Shown here in pieces: positions 34,877 through 46,557 of a DNA stretch of 64,000 nucleotides. The notes under the pieces were generated by a model, which saw nothing but the letters and a program-made list of their open reading frames with translations, made no database searches and was not told the origin of the DNA. The stretch is taken from contig JANUWF010000008.1 of NCBI GenBank assembly GCA_026120185.1, positions 6,138,001 to 6,202,000 on the forward strand, read 5' to 3'. Source of the DNA: Voacanga thouarsii (lineage: Eukaryota; Streptophyta; Magnoliopsida; Gentianales; Apocynaceae). Positions within the stretch are counted from its first letter, which is position 1. Each line of letters starts with the position of its first letter. The position numbers were made by a program, and so were the translations under genes.

Positions 34877-36779
34877 TAAGTGATGACAAACTTGATGGGA
34901 TTGTGACATGAAAACAATGATATGTACAGTATGGACATATTAGACTGAGAGAAATAAGAATATTTTAACTGAAATGCATTCTTTCATTATAGGACTCAAA
35001 GAGTGCTTATGAGTTTAAGATAAGGAAAATGAAATATAGTCTCATAAATATAGCTCAATGAGCCTATACTCCAACCAACCTCCTTATCCTCCCTCCTTCC
35101 ATAAAAAGGACTATTTCTCAAGGAAATAGCCAAATAGTAGTAAAAAAAAATATATGTATAGATATGTACATGAGGAGGTGCAGAGGATAGATCATAAAAA
35201 ACAATACTCCCCCTATGTATATGCATGTATGAATAGTGGTTAGAAAGATGCTAGCTATGAAGTGTATTTGAAAATAAGACTGGATTTCAAGATTTTTGAC
35301 TTCCACAATGTGCATCTAAAATAGGTTAAAATGAGACAGAAGATAGCCTTTTAAAAAGTCATTTTTGGACTGATATTTTGAATTGAAGAAATGTGAGTCC
35401 AAAACTCCCCTTGTGTATGTACAGGGTAAAAAATTTCAAGAGCATAGATCATTGATTTTCCTGGAATTTTCTGAACTCATTTTTCTTAAGGAAATTCAAC
35501 ACAAGGATTTTACCGTGCAACAAAAAAAAAAAAGCACATAGATTTCATAAGCATACATATCCTCATCATCTGAATATTTTGTCAGAATACGCATCATAGC
35601 CATTTTCATAATTACTTGATAGTGCTAAGTGAAAAAAAGACATATTTCAAGTTCTCAATCTATATTCAAGAGGGAAAAAATCGAGAGAGAAATCATTCAA
35701 TCGAATCATAGCAGAATGCACACCAAATTCATAAGCACAATCTTCTCCATAACCATAATTCAATTTCCTCTATCCATAGAATCGCATCAAAGTTTTTTTT
35801 TTTTTTTAAAGTTATATCAAACTCACTTAGACAGACATCCAAAACTCTTAAAAATATTTTTCTAGATTCAGCAGAAAAAAGACATTCAAAACCAGTTCTA
35901 CCATAATCTATCAACATAAACTATCACGACAGTCATATAATTTTCTCATCACACAGTTCAAACAATAGCTATGATGTTCTCAAAATAATCCATAGAACAA
36001 TTTCTTCTTTACTCAAGGTACAATAGTCATCAAAACCACAATCATAGTCATTACTAAGTCACAAATCACAATTCAAATTCACAATCCATATTTATAAGAG
36101 CAAAAATTAGTGAAAGAGATATCATGATAGAAAAAAAAATTGCACAATAAAATGTTTGATCAATCCAAATCCCCAAAAATGTATATTACAGAATCATGAG
36201 CTCCTTAAGAAATTACAGTCTCTATAACCACAATATCCAAATTCAGTCGCAATCCTCATCATCCAAATTAGCACAATACTATAGCAAATTTAGTTCCCAA
36301 TCATATAGTCATAATCCATATTTCAACCAAAATCCCAAAGTATGTATATCATAAAATCACGAGCGCGTTAAGAAATTATAGTCTCTATAAGCATAATATC
36401 CAAATTCAGTCACAATCCTCATCATCCAAATTATCACAACACTACATCAAATTCAGCTCCCAATTATATAGTCACGATCCATATTTATTACTCCCCATTT
36501 GTCATCAATCTAAAAAAATAATAAGCAGCAGAGAAGCAATCAATAGTAAATTGGTAGTAATATCAGGAGAATGCCCAGAACAGGGACATGAATAAGCAAT
36601 AAGCAACATTAGCAATAACAATAAGTAGTAGGAAACTAGCAATAATATCAGTTAAAGACCAAAATAAAGGTGTTCATGAAAATATAGTGCAGAGAGCATG
36701 AAATTTAATAGAATAAAGTTGTGTCATCAGAACAAAAGTTGGCAGAAGAGGTCATCAGTCATCGATCGTCATGTGCCTG
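34877..36779 (-). other. 3' non-coding region of the copia element
   Basis: AT-rich, no coding frame. It contains extra PPT-like words and two tandem copies of a 163-bp unit (36167-36490). Confidence 0.6.
36167..36490. repeat. Two tandem copies of a 163-bp unit
   Basis: Unit 1 (about 36167-36329) and unit 2 (about 36330-36490) share AGAAATTAYAGTCTCTATAA, ATATCCAAATTCAGTC and CAATCCTCATCATCCAAATT at a constant 163-bp offset with scattered substitutions. Confidence 0.85.
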
Positions 36780-38405
36780 ATCTTATGGAATAAGGATAGT
36801 TGTTGGCTTAGCACTGACACCCTTCTTTGAATGTTGTCTAACAATTCTGCTAGACTTCTATTTTACCACGACATGCTTCTACCTTCGGCCAGATGAACTG
36901 CCAAATACAGCTAGTTTGTCTTGCTTGGGAACTTCCTTGTCAATAGTGGGTGTAGTAGTTGTGGGTTCCTTAGTTTGCAGAGATGGGACGTTAGTGATAT
37001 CAGTCTCTTTTTTACTCTCCTTTTCTGGTTGAATATCACTTTCTTCCTATGTTGAAGGAATGATAGGTTCAAGCTCTGGCACGGGTGAAGGAACTTGTTC
37101 AGTTGAATTGCCTACAACTTCATATTCCTTTCCTTCCACATTTGTCAGTCTATTTCCCAAATTTTATAGTTCACATTTAACTTTTGCACTTAGACTATTT
37201 AGCTTGGTGGATAGGAGATTTATAGCATCCAAAATACTTTGAGTTATTCTACTTTTCTGAATTTTCTACTTCCCTCTACTTGATGTTTCTCCTTGAATTT
37301 CAGTCTCAGCATTTCTTTTTGTTCGTCCTGATGTAGCAGATTTTTCTTAGCCTTCACTAAATTTTCTTCCTCTACTTCAGTAGCCTCTCTAAGTAATAGC
37401 CATTGATTATCTACTTGAATGGACCCTATTTTCTCAAATGAATCTCTGCTGTAGATGTCTACCTTGCAGTGCTCAGGGGCAACTGTACTCAAATCAGCAT
37501 TGAAGTACTTGAATGGCTTGGTGAGAAGGTTTCCAAAAAGTAGAGCTTAGTTTGATGTGTTCCAAGATTGAGTTATCAATTTCACAACCAGAAATCTAAA
37601 GTTAATTTATTTTCCTTTTGACAGAACTAGCATCAACACCATTTGCAGAATACTTATAGATGTCTTGTGGCCAAAACTAGGTATCACCATGGTTGAGACT
37701 ATGTGATGTAGGAATCTTCTTATTCCATTTAACCATTTGGCATTTCAATTACTTGAATTTCTAAAGCTCTTGGTACCAGTAAATTTCACCTCAAATCGAC
37801 TCAGTTTAAAAAAATTCAGAATTTTTTAGGCAGTTTGTTCATTTCGAAAGATTGTACTCCACCGTCTCTGACATAAAAAAAAAATTCTGTTTAACATACG
37901 GTAGTCAAAACTTGAAGTTCACTTTTCTAACTTTAGATGTATACCACTGCACAATAAACCCGTTCACTGTTTCCTCATGTTGTCCCTTTCTCAAATTCAC
38001 ATAGAATTCTTAAACCATTATAGTGTATAATTTTTCATTTACAAATAATAAAGACCCCCAACAATTGATTCAAACAAACCCAAAATACACGCGTAATTTA
38101 AAAATGACTCAGTATCAACCCGATAGCCTAAAGTAATGGTCCTATTTCTAGATACCAAATATTTATACTCATACTCACTTTTTTAGTTGGGAATTTGACG
38201 TACCTGAGTTTTTGAGCTTTTCCTCTTCTGGAAGTTGTTTTGATGATGCAGGTTAAGGAGTTGGTTCATCAATGGCAACTCCTTTTTCCTTCTTCTTCGT
38301 AGATATTGGTCCGACAACAATTGATTTCTTTTTCATTGTGTTGCATTTCTTGATCTCCTTCATTATTGGTTCGGCCCCTTTGCTGGGTTTTGGAGGTTTA
38401 CCCAT
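36780..38405 (-). pseudogene. 3' extra ORF of the copia element, transposon-protein-like
   Basis: The ATG at 38405 starts MGKPPKPSKGAEPIMKE with a Lys-rich N-terminus (KKKSIVVGPISTKKKEKG). The same frame, with many stops, goes on through NRTITLGYRVDTESF, NMRKQ-, RFLHHIVSTMVIPSFGHKTS and LLFGNLLTKPFKYFNADLS, and then an open stretch (37244-37492) with VAPEHCKVDIYSRDSFEKIG and a charged coiled-coil (EVEEENLVKAKKNLLHQDEQ). Block order and spacing look like ORF2 of elements A and B (FYxNM, then IVxxxxxPxxxxxNxxxxxx, then FxxLLxKxxKxF). It sits where SIRE-type copia elements carry an env-like ORF; no membrane segment is seen. Function unknown. The relation to ORF2 is an inference from visual comparison only. 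Confidence 0.5.
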
Positions 38406-38889
38406 GGCGAACAGGATTGAATGGTTTGATTTTTCTGGTTTTTGGCTAGAGAACAAAAGCCAAAAGAAAAAGAAAAGTCTAAGAAAAATGGTAGCTTTTT
38501 GAATTTTTGAAATGACAAGAAGATTCAAATAAATTTGAATTTTTTTTTATTTACGAGGTATTGAAGAGTATAAGTACAATTTAGTACGTTTGAGAAAGGT
38601 GATTTTTGAAAATATGTAAAGATATTTCGATAAGAAGAGAGAGGGTGTGTTGTGGCTGGAATAAAAAAGGTGCGAACATTTAGAATTTAAAAGATTCGAA
38701 CATTTGGACACAGATTGTCTATCCGATTTTCCTATCCAAAAGGTGTTTCACATGTGGTCAAAAGATACTGTGACTTTTGACTTAAAATACAGTCCAAATA
38801 CTGCATCCAATATTTCCATCCAAAATCAGAAGATTTTCAAGAATTCTACAATAATAAACTACCAATCTCTGGCAAAATCATTAGTTACA
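38406..38889 (-). other. Non-coding stretch between RNase H end and 3' ORF
   Basis: AT-rich, no sustained frame; probably a spacer with a splice or leader role for the 3' ORF, but nothing specific is seen. Confidence 0.4.
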
Positions 38890-38996
38890 TAATCTAGTAA
38901 TTTCCAAACCTCTTCGCAGATGATTAAATCTATCTTCAGCCAGTGGTTTAGTGAATATACTTGCAAGCTATTCACTAGTTGGAATGTATTCCACAT
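38890..38996 (-). pseudogene. End of copia RNase H
   Basis: The minus strand translates to VEYIPTSE, a stop, LASIFTKPLAEDRFNHLRRG, the C-terminal block of Ty1/copia RNase H (usually ADIFTKPL). It is separated from the RT fragment at 46338-46554 only by hAT1, so most of RNase H had already been deleted before hAT1 inserted. Confidence 0.8.
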
Positions 38997-39004
38997 AAAT
39001 ATAG

Positions 39005-39180
39005 TAGGGCTGTTCAAACGGTTAATGGTTCGGTTTTCAGTTTTTTAAATCGGTTTTATTCGGTTTTTAATTTTTTTGTTGTCAAACCGAACCGAACCGG
39101 TTATTGTGCAAAACCGGGGACAACCGAACCGAACTGTTTTCGATTCGGTTCGGTTCAGTTCGGTCTATGATCGAAAAATA
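39005..39180. repeat. hAT1 left terminal repeat and subterminal motif cluster
   Basis: TIR followed by about ten occurrences of CGGTT or its complement, some as CCGAACCGAACCGG, within 170 bp. Such clusters are typical transposase-binding zones of hAT elements. Confidence 0.85.
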
Positions 39181-39399
39181 AAAATCCTAACCCATTAAAA
39201 AAAAAAGCCAACAGACATCACTAAAATCCAAATCCAAATCCAATATAAAGTCCAAAATATTAAAAATGGCCCAATACACATTATTCAATCCAACCATTAT
39301 AACTAATGAGTCCAATACCATTACATATACATTACAATTACATAGGCATAAAGAAAAATATTACACAACATCACAATTCACATGATTCACAGCAACCCC

Positions 39400-39668
39400 T
39401 AACCCTCCAATTTTCCTCAATTGATCATATTGCTCGAGGAGCCAAAGAACAAGTTGAAGCCAAAAGAAAGTCTGAAGAATCTGTCCTGAAAGAAAGAGCA
39501 AAGAAACTCAGATCAGCTGGAAAAGACTCTTCTATTTTATCAGAGGCAATGCTGTATATGAAGCATAATAATTCTGCAAAAATTTGTTTCCAATTGTGGC
39601 AAATATTCAAACCTTTACGCATGCATCTGCCCTTTGAAGGCATCTTGAAGTGTAAAATTCATGGCTAA
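39400..39668 (+). other. Exon-like segment inside hAT1, possible captured host sequence
   Basis: The plus strand holds an open frame with IDHIARGAKEQVEAKRKSEE, then VLKERAKKLRSAGKDSSI, which has the amino-acid make-up of a real charged helical protein and lies antisense to the transposase. It could be an exon fragment captured by the transposon. I cannot name the source gene. It is also compatible with a chance ORF. Confidence 0.3.
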
Positions 39669-40555
39669 GACTCCAATTCCAAGCAAACAAGACAAGCCTT
39701 AAATCAGTACATATGTTCTAGTGGTCAATGGAATAGATGCATGCCATTTTATGACTTCATTTAATGGATTTTATTTACATTTGTGATTTGTTTTCAAGAA
39801 AAAAACATGAACTACAGAGAGGGGCTGATTGATTTGTCACTTGTCAATAAGATCAGAGTGATCACCAAGTCATGAAATCAATGGTTATCTACTCTAGTCC
39901 TCTTTGCTTCATACTTACGCTGCTAACACATACTCACTAACCCTTGGCCCCTTTCAATATCAGGCAAATTGCATACTAGTGATTCAACCAAATACAACCA
40001 TTACAATAACACGTGATGCACCAAATGTCTTTGATAAATCTGAGCTATTATATTTGCCAACAAGGGAACATACCTGCTTCTTCTCATTGTTCTCAACCTT
40101 GCAGAAGACAAGTACACAAGACAGCTTTTATCTCTGCAGAAAATTGATGCTACAATAAATGATCCGATAAGGTAGGCCTCCAAGACTTACATTCTGAAAA
40201 AAAAAAACAGGAAAACAATCTTTAAGGAAATATTAACTATGAAACAGTAATCTCTATCTGGACTTAAAGTGCTCAACATTAAAAGATTCAAGATTTAGCT
40301 TTCTAATTAAACTAATGATAGAACTCTAGGGCTCAAAATTCCAATCATAGTAAAATGTGGGCTTCCATGATTGAACTTCTCGAACCAAACATCATGAAAT
40401 TCTCTCAATATTATCAGCAAGGCTTTTATGTTTGATGTGGGCTTTCAACATTGATCCCCACAAACAACAGTCACATGCAAGAAATGGAAAACAACAACTA
40501 CCATCAACACCTACACAAAATATGATGAAACCCCCCATCCAAGAACTACCATCAA

Positions 40556-40890
40556 CCAATGACCCCACAAACATCCATATATTTCTCAATGACTCCAAAC
40601 ATCCAAACATGACCAAACATCCAAACATACTAAAAGAAGACTACAAATATAAGTGATCAAACATCCAAACATGACCAAACATCCAAACATATTTCTCAAT
40701 GACTCCAAACATCCAAACATCCACATATTTCTCAATGATCCCACAAACATCCACATATTTCTCAATGACTCCAAACATCCAAACATCCACATATTTCTCA
40801 ATAACTCCACAAACATCAAAACATCATCCAAACATTTAGAAATGAGACTATTCATCCAAACATCATCCATTATCTTCATCCAAACATCTA
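40556..40890. repeat. Minisatellite inside hAT1
   Basis: Imperfect tandem repeats built from CATATTTCTCAATGACTCC and AAACATCCAAACATCC words, with unit lengths around 30-40 bp. They give spurious repetitive reading frames (MWMFGCLESLRN-like) on the minus strand. Confidence 0.85.
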
Positions 40891-41166
40891 GAAATGAGAC
40901 CATTCAAATTGCATCATATAAGTGTCAAAGGAAAAGTAAATCATTGAGAAGTAAGACAAATAATTATGTTATCCATTTCTGCCTTGGACAGTGGACATCA
41001 ATTTATTTTCTTTACTTGGTTCCTCCCATTCAAAGCGAAGTCCCCCTGAAAAATGCTCAAGTGTGAATTGAAGTTCTCAAGAGACAAATTTAACTAAAAA
41101 TATGATACTTAGGCATGAATTTAAAGAAAAATAGCTTACTTGAATTCTCAATCGCTTCAATTCTCT

Positions 41167-43397
41167 TCAAAGATCAAGAATGGTTGATTCATGACCACAT
41201 TTTGCAAATTCTACAAAAAGGAAATTAAATGAAAAGTTAGAAAACAAATTAAGACATAAATAAATATCTACAAGTATTAAAAAGCTAAAATAGAACATGA
41301 AATAGATTACCATGATCCATTTTTTCAAGAATGTCAATGTCTTCTTCAATATTAACTGGTTTTGCTTCATTACGCAACCAATCTTTGGCACACATAAGAC
41401 ATTGCACCATTCTTGGAGTCAAAGAGCTTCTAAACGTGTCAAGAACATGACCTCTCATGCTAAAAGCTGATTCGGAAGCAACCGTAGAAACTGGAGCAGC
41501 CAATATGTCACGAGCCATTTGAGCAACAATAGGAAATCTTGGAGCATTAAGCTTCCACCACTTTAGAATATCAAAATCATCTTCATCCTTTTCGCTTTCT
41601 TCACTAAGAAACTTATCCAATTCACTTTTTGTATCAACTCCCCCACCCTCATTAAGAAACATATCATACTCATGCCTAGTGTTCACTTCTAAATTTTGCC
41701 TTTTTAATGATGGCTTCAATGAATATTGTGAATGCTGACTTGAAATTGAACTAGAAGATGCACTTGATGATGACAGTGGCAAGCAATGATCAACTTGAGA
41801 AACATTCATCGTCTTATATTCCTCAAAAAGCTCGTGAATACCTTCTTTCACCTTATCCCCAAGAGTAATATTATCTGGATACATCTTTTGAATCACCCAC
41901 CCAACATAATGCAATTTAAATCGGGGATCAAGAATAACTGCATAAAACATGATGAAATTCATTTTCTCATGATTCCCCCAATACTTATTGTATTTATTTC
42001 TCATTCTTTTTGCCATTTGACTCAACTCTGCATCATCACTACATTCCCGGGTATTCAACAATTTAACCACATCACTAAGTTCATGAAGCACTTGATTTGA
42101 AGTCACATATAATGAACCGTGAAATCCGCAATGTAAGTTCATAGAAGTGACCCAAAAACTTTACAAAACGAGAAATATTATCCCAATCTTCCTCACTAGG
42201 TAGCCCACCATGATCAACCAGTAGATCAAATTTAAAATGTGGATCTAAATCTTCAAATCTTTCAAAGGCTTTTGCAAGACTCAAAGTTGTATCTAACATC
42301 AAATAAGTCGAGTTCCATCTAGTGGGAACATCCAAACATAATAACCTCTTGCTTTCTATCTTTTCCATTTCAACACACTCCTTAAACTTTTTCAACCTAC
42401 TCGGAGATTGCCTTATATATCTAATAGTTGCTCGAACACGAGTAATGGAAGGACAAAGCTCTTTTAAACCATCAGAAACAACAAGATTTATTATGTGTGC
42501 TATACACCTCACATGAAGATACTTTCCCCCAAGCAAATTAGTACTCCAATTAGAAAATCTTTTCTTCAAATAACTAACAGCAACATCATTAGAACTCGCA
42601 TTATCAACAGTAATTGCAAACACATTTTCAATCCCCCAGTCAAGTAAGCATTTTTCCACCCCTTTTCCAATCGCCTCACCTTTATGACTGTCTATTGGAC
42701 AAAAATTTAGAATCCTTTTATGCAATACCCAATCATCATCTATAAAATGAGCAGTGAGACACATATAATTAATTTGCTGTTCAGAAGTCCATGAATCAGT
42801 GGTAAGACAAATTCTCTTAGATGAATGTCTCAAAAAACCCTTCAATTTTGTCTTTTCTTCCAAATAGATATCATAACAATCCCTTGTAATGGTAGTTCTA
42901 GATGGAATTTGGAAAGATGGGCAAGCAACGGACATGAAATGCCTAAATCCTTCTTTTTCAACAAATGAAAATGGTTGCTCATCCACAATAATCATATATG
43001 CACATGCCTTTCTAGTATCAGTTTGATTAAACCTCCAAGTAACAACTGAACCGACCTTACCACCATGTGCAAGTGAGTGTGGTTGTTGTTTTAGTTGGGT
43101 TGCATGAGCCTCATTATTGTATGGATTTTTCAAACAGCTTTTCATGTGATTTTTCAGTGAAGTAGTACCATTTATGCTAGGATTAGTTGCATAAGAAAGA
43201 CTGCAATAATTGCACCTTGCTTTTTTTTCTCCATCTTCAGTTGTATATTTAGTAAAATGTGACCACACAATTGATCGTGGTGCTATTTCCCTTTTCTTCT
43301 TAGAACTCCGTTGGTTGCTTGAAGTATTAGACCCTTCATGACTTGCTGGATTATCTTGTGAATTACTCCTATGGATACTATCTGCTTGATCTGACAT
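41167..43397 (-). pseudogene. hAT1 transposase (BED finger, hATC domain), one frameshift
   Basis: Start: ATG at 43397 (MSDQADSIHRSNSQ), directly after a good splice acceptor (TTTTTAGTTGTAG); upstream in-frame codons have no ATG. A BED zinc finger spans about residues 43-90 (C62, C65, H84, C88). hAT core motifs follow: CLTTDSWTS, FAITVDNASSND, VRCIAHIINLVV and DVPTRWNSTYLML. After a single-base frameshift at about 42117-42119 come VILDPRFKLHYV and the hATC dimerisation block (PVSTVASESAFSMRGHVLD). A 100-bp intron (41211-41310, GT-AG on the minus strand) leads to a final exon ending KCGHESTILDL at 41167. No in-frame stop is seen. The protein would cut and rejoin the element ends. The single frameshift makes this copy likely inactive but young. 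Confidence 0.9.
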
Positions 43398-46337
43398 TCT
43401 ACAACTAAAAATGTAAATAAACTTAGAAACTGTAAGTAAAAAATGTAAATGATAATCACTAGGCAAATTCTTCAAAGGATCAAGTTCACAAGACAACAAG
43501 AGATGGGATGCTAAGATAAATAATGATTAACCAATCCTAACTCAAATAATTCAAGGGGATTTGAAATTCTAGGACTTCATCCCACCAATCTCAAGAGTTA
43601 TGATATGAAAATCTAATACAAATGAAAGATGCAAGCTAAGAATTCGCATAATTAGCCAGCTGAAGAGCATTTTAATTTAACCCAGCACTTAATGGTTTAG
43701 GCATAATGCAACTCAGCTCCGCAAAATATTTCTCTTGAGTTGATATCAAGTCATAAAAAAAGGACATGTCAAATCTTAAAGTCTGCCTAGAAAAGGAGAT
43801 AAGAACAGTTTATAAACTCAAGATATCGACTTAATTAGAAGGTACGTAACACTTGTTTTAAACTTGTAGAAATTGACTTAAAACCAAGAAAAGGAGTAGC
43901 ACTAAATACTAATATATAATAAGAAGAATGGAATGTTTAAGAAGTTTGTTAGAGAAAAAAGACTTGTTTAGTATCAATATATTTATCCTTGTGTTTGATT
44001 AGGCTTAATCAATTAAGTAGCGTAGTAATATCTATAGAGAATTATATACTAATTTAACGACTTGTGAGAATGATGATAAGGTTAATACAAAAATCTACAT
44101 CCCAACTAACTATAATGTGTTAAATTTACCCAAATAAGCATAATAACATCCAGATTTTCCCTAAAAAGAAGTTGGATTAATCAAGCATGGTTTTTTCCAA
44201 CTAGGTGCTAATTAGTTGAGGTAATTAATGAAAATATGAGAATAACAAGAAAGTGGATTCTCTCGAAGAACGAGACCAAATCATTTGTGAAAAGACTAAA
44301 ACAAATACGTTTTGTTGGTGGGCCATTTAGATATGGGATGTGAATCTCGTAGTTTATGCAGATGATCACTTTCATAGAAGAAATGATGTCTGTCCCTTGT
44401 TCCTTTTATATGCTAAGAAGAAACCACCATAGATGAGAAATTCATGCTTGGAGATCTAATTTCTGCAAACAAAAGAAATAAAAGATGTTGATTTGGAAGA
44501 AAATCTTCTTCACTCTACATCAAATTCTTAATATCATTTTTCTTTGGGGATTTAGCCCTTCATAGCAATCAATAGCTACCAACAAAAGTGATTGATCATA
44601 CCTAAAGCTACCGATGAAACCACATTGTGGAAATACCGAAATCACATTGCAAGGTGACAAGAAACCCTTAAAATTTCACTCGAAATATCCTTATCTTTTG
44701 TTTCTTTGTAGCTAGTTCATACTTCATACTCTGCTATTAACATAATTCTATCCAAAAAACTATCTCAAATTATAAAAATCCTAACCTTCATGTCTCGTCC
44801 ACTTCATCCAAACACAACCAAATAAAATTGCAGACGAACTTGGATATTGAAGGCATTAGTAACCCTTCCAAAGACAAACAAGAAGTTCTATTTTAACAAA
44901 ATCCGACTGTAAAAGTTGAGAGCCCACCAAAAATCTAATGCTTCAGTGCGGACATTTCATACAGACTCACAACGAAACAACACCACAAGTAACCATAACA
45001 ATTTAGACAATCCTAGCCCATTACGAGATATTTAAGAATATCCAAACCTTGAGCTTAATTAGGAAAGCAGATGCAATATTTATATGACCCTCCCTATAGA
45101 CACAAAGCACGGCAAAAGCTCAATAGATGGAATTCTAAATCCAAGCAGCTACAGAGATGAAGTGGGAAAGAGAATGAGGGGGGGGGGGGGACACACACAA
45201 AGGAAGCAATTTTGTCTCGAAAACTATCCAAAAAACATAATTATATCCAAAAAACTATCTCAAATTATAAAAATCCTAACCTTCATGTCTGTCCACTTCA
45301 TCCAAACACAACCAAATAAAACCAGCCAAAGTATATTTTTTGTGGGAAAAAAAAGGTAAACCGATTTCCTCACTACTCGTAATCTTCACGAGTAAGTAAA
45401 CTCGCAAGCAAACAGAAATTCACACATGCCTCCCACAAGGGCCACAACCACAATTACACGTTATATTTATATACATATAGCAAGAATAGATAGAAGAGCA
45501 GCTACAGAGCTTACCTGATGATCAATCAAAGAGTAGAAACATCAGAGTCACCGTTGTGGTCGTGGCGTTGATTGAAGTAATCACCAACATATTAAAGTAA
45601 AAGGGGGGAAAAAATCAAGATCCATTGATAACAACAGCTAAGAGTAGAACTTGAACAAACCATAGAATTTGCAAAAATGGTAAACAATCATTGAGAATCC
45701 ACAAAATAAAATAAAAACAGAGCAAAAATCTTGTGGTGCTGCAAACTGTTGAAGAGCAGAGACAAGAAGAGTGGCTTACCTCACTGATTCACTGAACACC
45801 AGTCTGGCAGGCGGCGGCGGCACCGCGGCAGTCCTTACACTGAAAGAAAGGGATGGAGTGGAGGACCGGAGGTGAAAGAGATATTAAGGAGAGTGAAATG
45901 GAGTCGATGGAGGTTAGATTGGACAGTGAAATGGAGTCAATGGAGGTCATTGGACAGTGAAAGAGGGAAGCAAAGCTCCGAAAGGGAAGGCAATCGGGAG
46001 GAGAGGAGGAGGAGTTGGCGCTTGGCGGGTGGCGCACTGGCGGCACAGACGCACATCGCACAGAGACAGAATCGGGACGGCTCGGGAGAGGGAGTGAAAT
46101 GAAAGAGAGGTGTTTTAGCTTTTAGGGTTTCCATTTCACATTAAAACAATATATTTTTTTAAATTCATATTTCTGTTTTTCGGTTCGGTTGAATTAAAAT
46201 TCAACCGAACCGAAATAAAAACCCTCCTCCGCAACTGAACCGAACCGAACCGTTTTCCTAAAAAACCGAACCGAAATCATATATTCGGTTCGGTTTGGTT
46301 CGGAAAATCGGTTTGGACCGTATTTTGAACAGCCCTA
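43398..46337 (-). promoter_or_regulatory. hAT1 promoter, leader exons and leader intron
   Basis: The right end has a subterminal cluster of CCGAACCGAACCG words (about 46180-46315). A GC-rich block (45780-46120) probably holds the transcribed first exon; it ends in a donor, CAGTGAG|GTAAGCC (exon end 45780). A second possible donor is ATCATCAG|GTAAGC near 45514. The acceptor before the ATG lies at about 43399. The leader intron region is AT-rich and carries an 88-bp direct duplication (44739-44827, 45234-45321) and a G12 run near 45180. Confidence 0.5.
44739..45321. repeat. Near-identical 88-bp direct repeat pair in the hAT1 leader
   Basis: 44739-44827 and 45234-45321 share CCAAAAAACTATCTCAAATT and CCTAACCTTCATGTCT with only a few differences, one being a single-base deletion; 495 bp apart, same orientation. 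Confidence 0.9.
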
Positions 46338-46557
46338 AAATATAGCCCTTAAGCACACGATCTCTTGCATAAAGGCACCCTTTTTCATCTTTTTCAAGCT
46401 TTAATAATGTGTTCATAGGTGTACCAATTTCTTTTACTTTGTTCATTCCAAACCTTTTGAGTTGTTCATTAGTATACTTGGCTTGATTTAGAAAGAAACC
46501 ATCTACGGTTTGCTTGATTTGTAATCTGAGGAAGAATTTAAGTTCTCCCATCATACT
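46338..46557 (-). pseudogene. Ty1/copia reverse-transcriptase fragment
   Basis: The minus strand gives MMGELKFFLRLQIKQ, then FFLNQAKYTNEQLKRFGMNK and GTPMNTLLKLEKDE, the C-terminal part of copia RT. Its 5' side is joined to gag at about 46557; its 3' side is cut by hAT1. Confidence 0.88.

Larger units (their letters stand above)
39005..46337 (-). mobile_element. hAT1: near-intact hAT transposon
   Basis: 14-bp perfect terminal inverted repeats TAGGGCTGTTCAAA (39005-39018 and 46324-46337) and a perfect 8-bp target duplication AAATATAG (38997-39004, 46338-46345). Length 7333 bp. Subterminal zones at both ends are packed with CGGTTCGGTT-type words. The transposase gene is on the minus strand (41167-43397), with a GC-rich leader at 45780-46120. 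It interrupts the copia element at 33563-48482. Confidence 0.95.

Noticed and set aside
40586..41066. Repetitive proteins (MWMFGCLESLRN-like; NIHIFLNDSK-like)
   Set aside because: Translation of a minisatellite; no domain and no start context.
45789..46134. Ser/Pro-rich small proteins in the GC-rich hAT1 end
   Set aside because: Fits a leader exon and promoter; frames overlap on both strands and have no recognisable domain.
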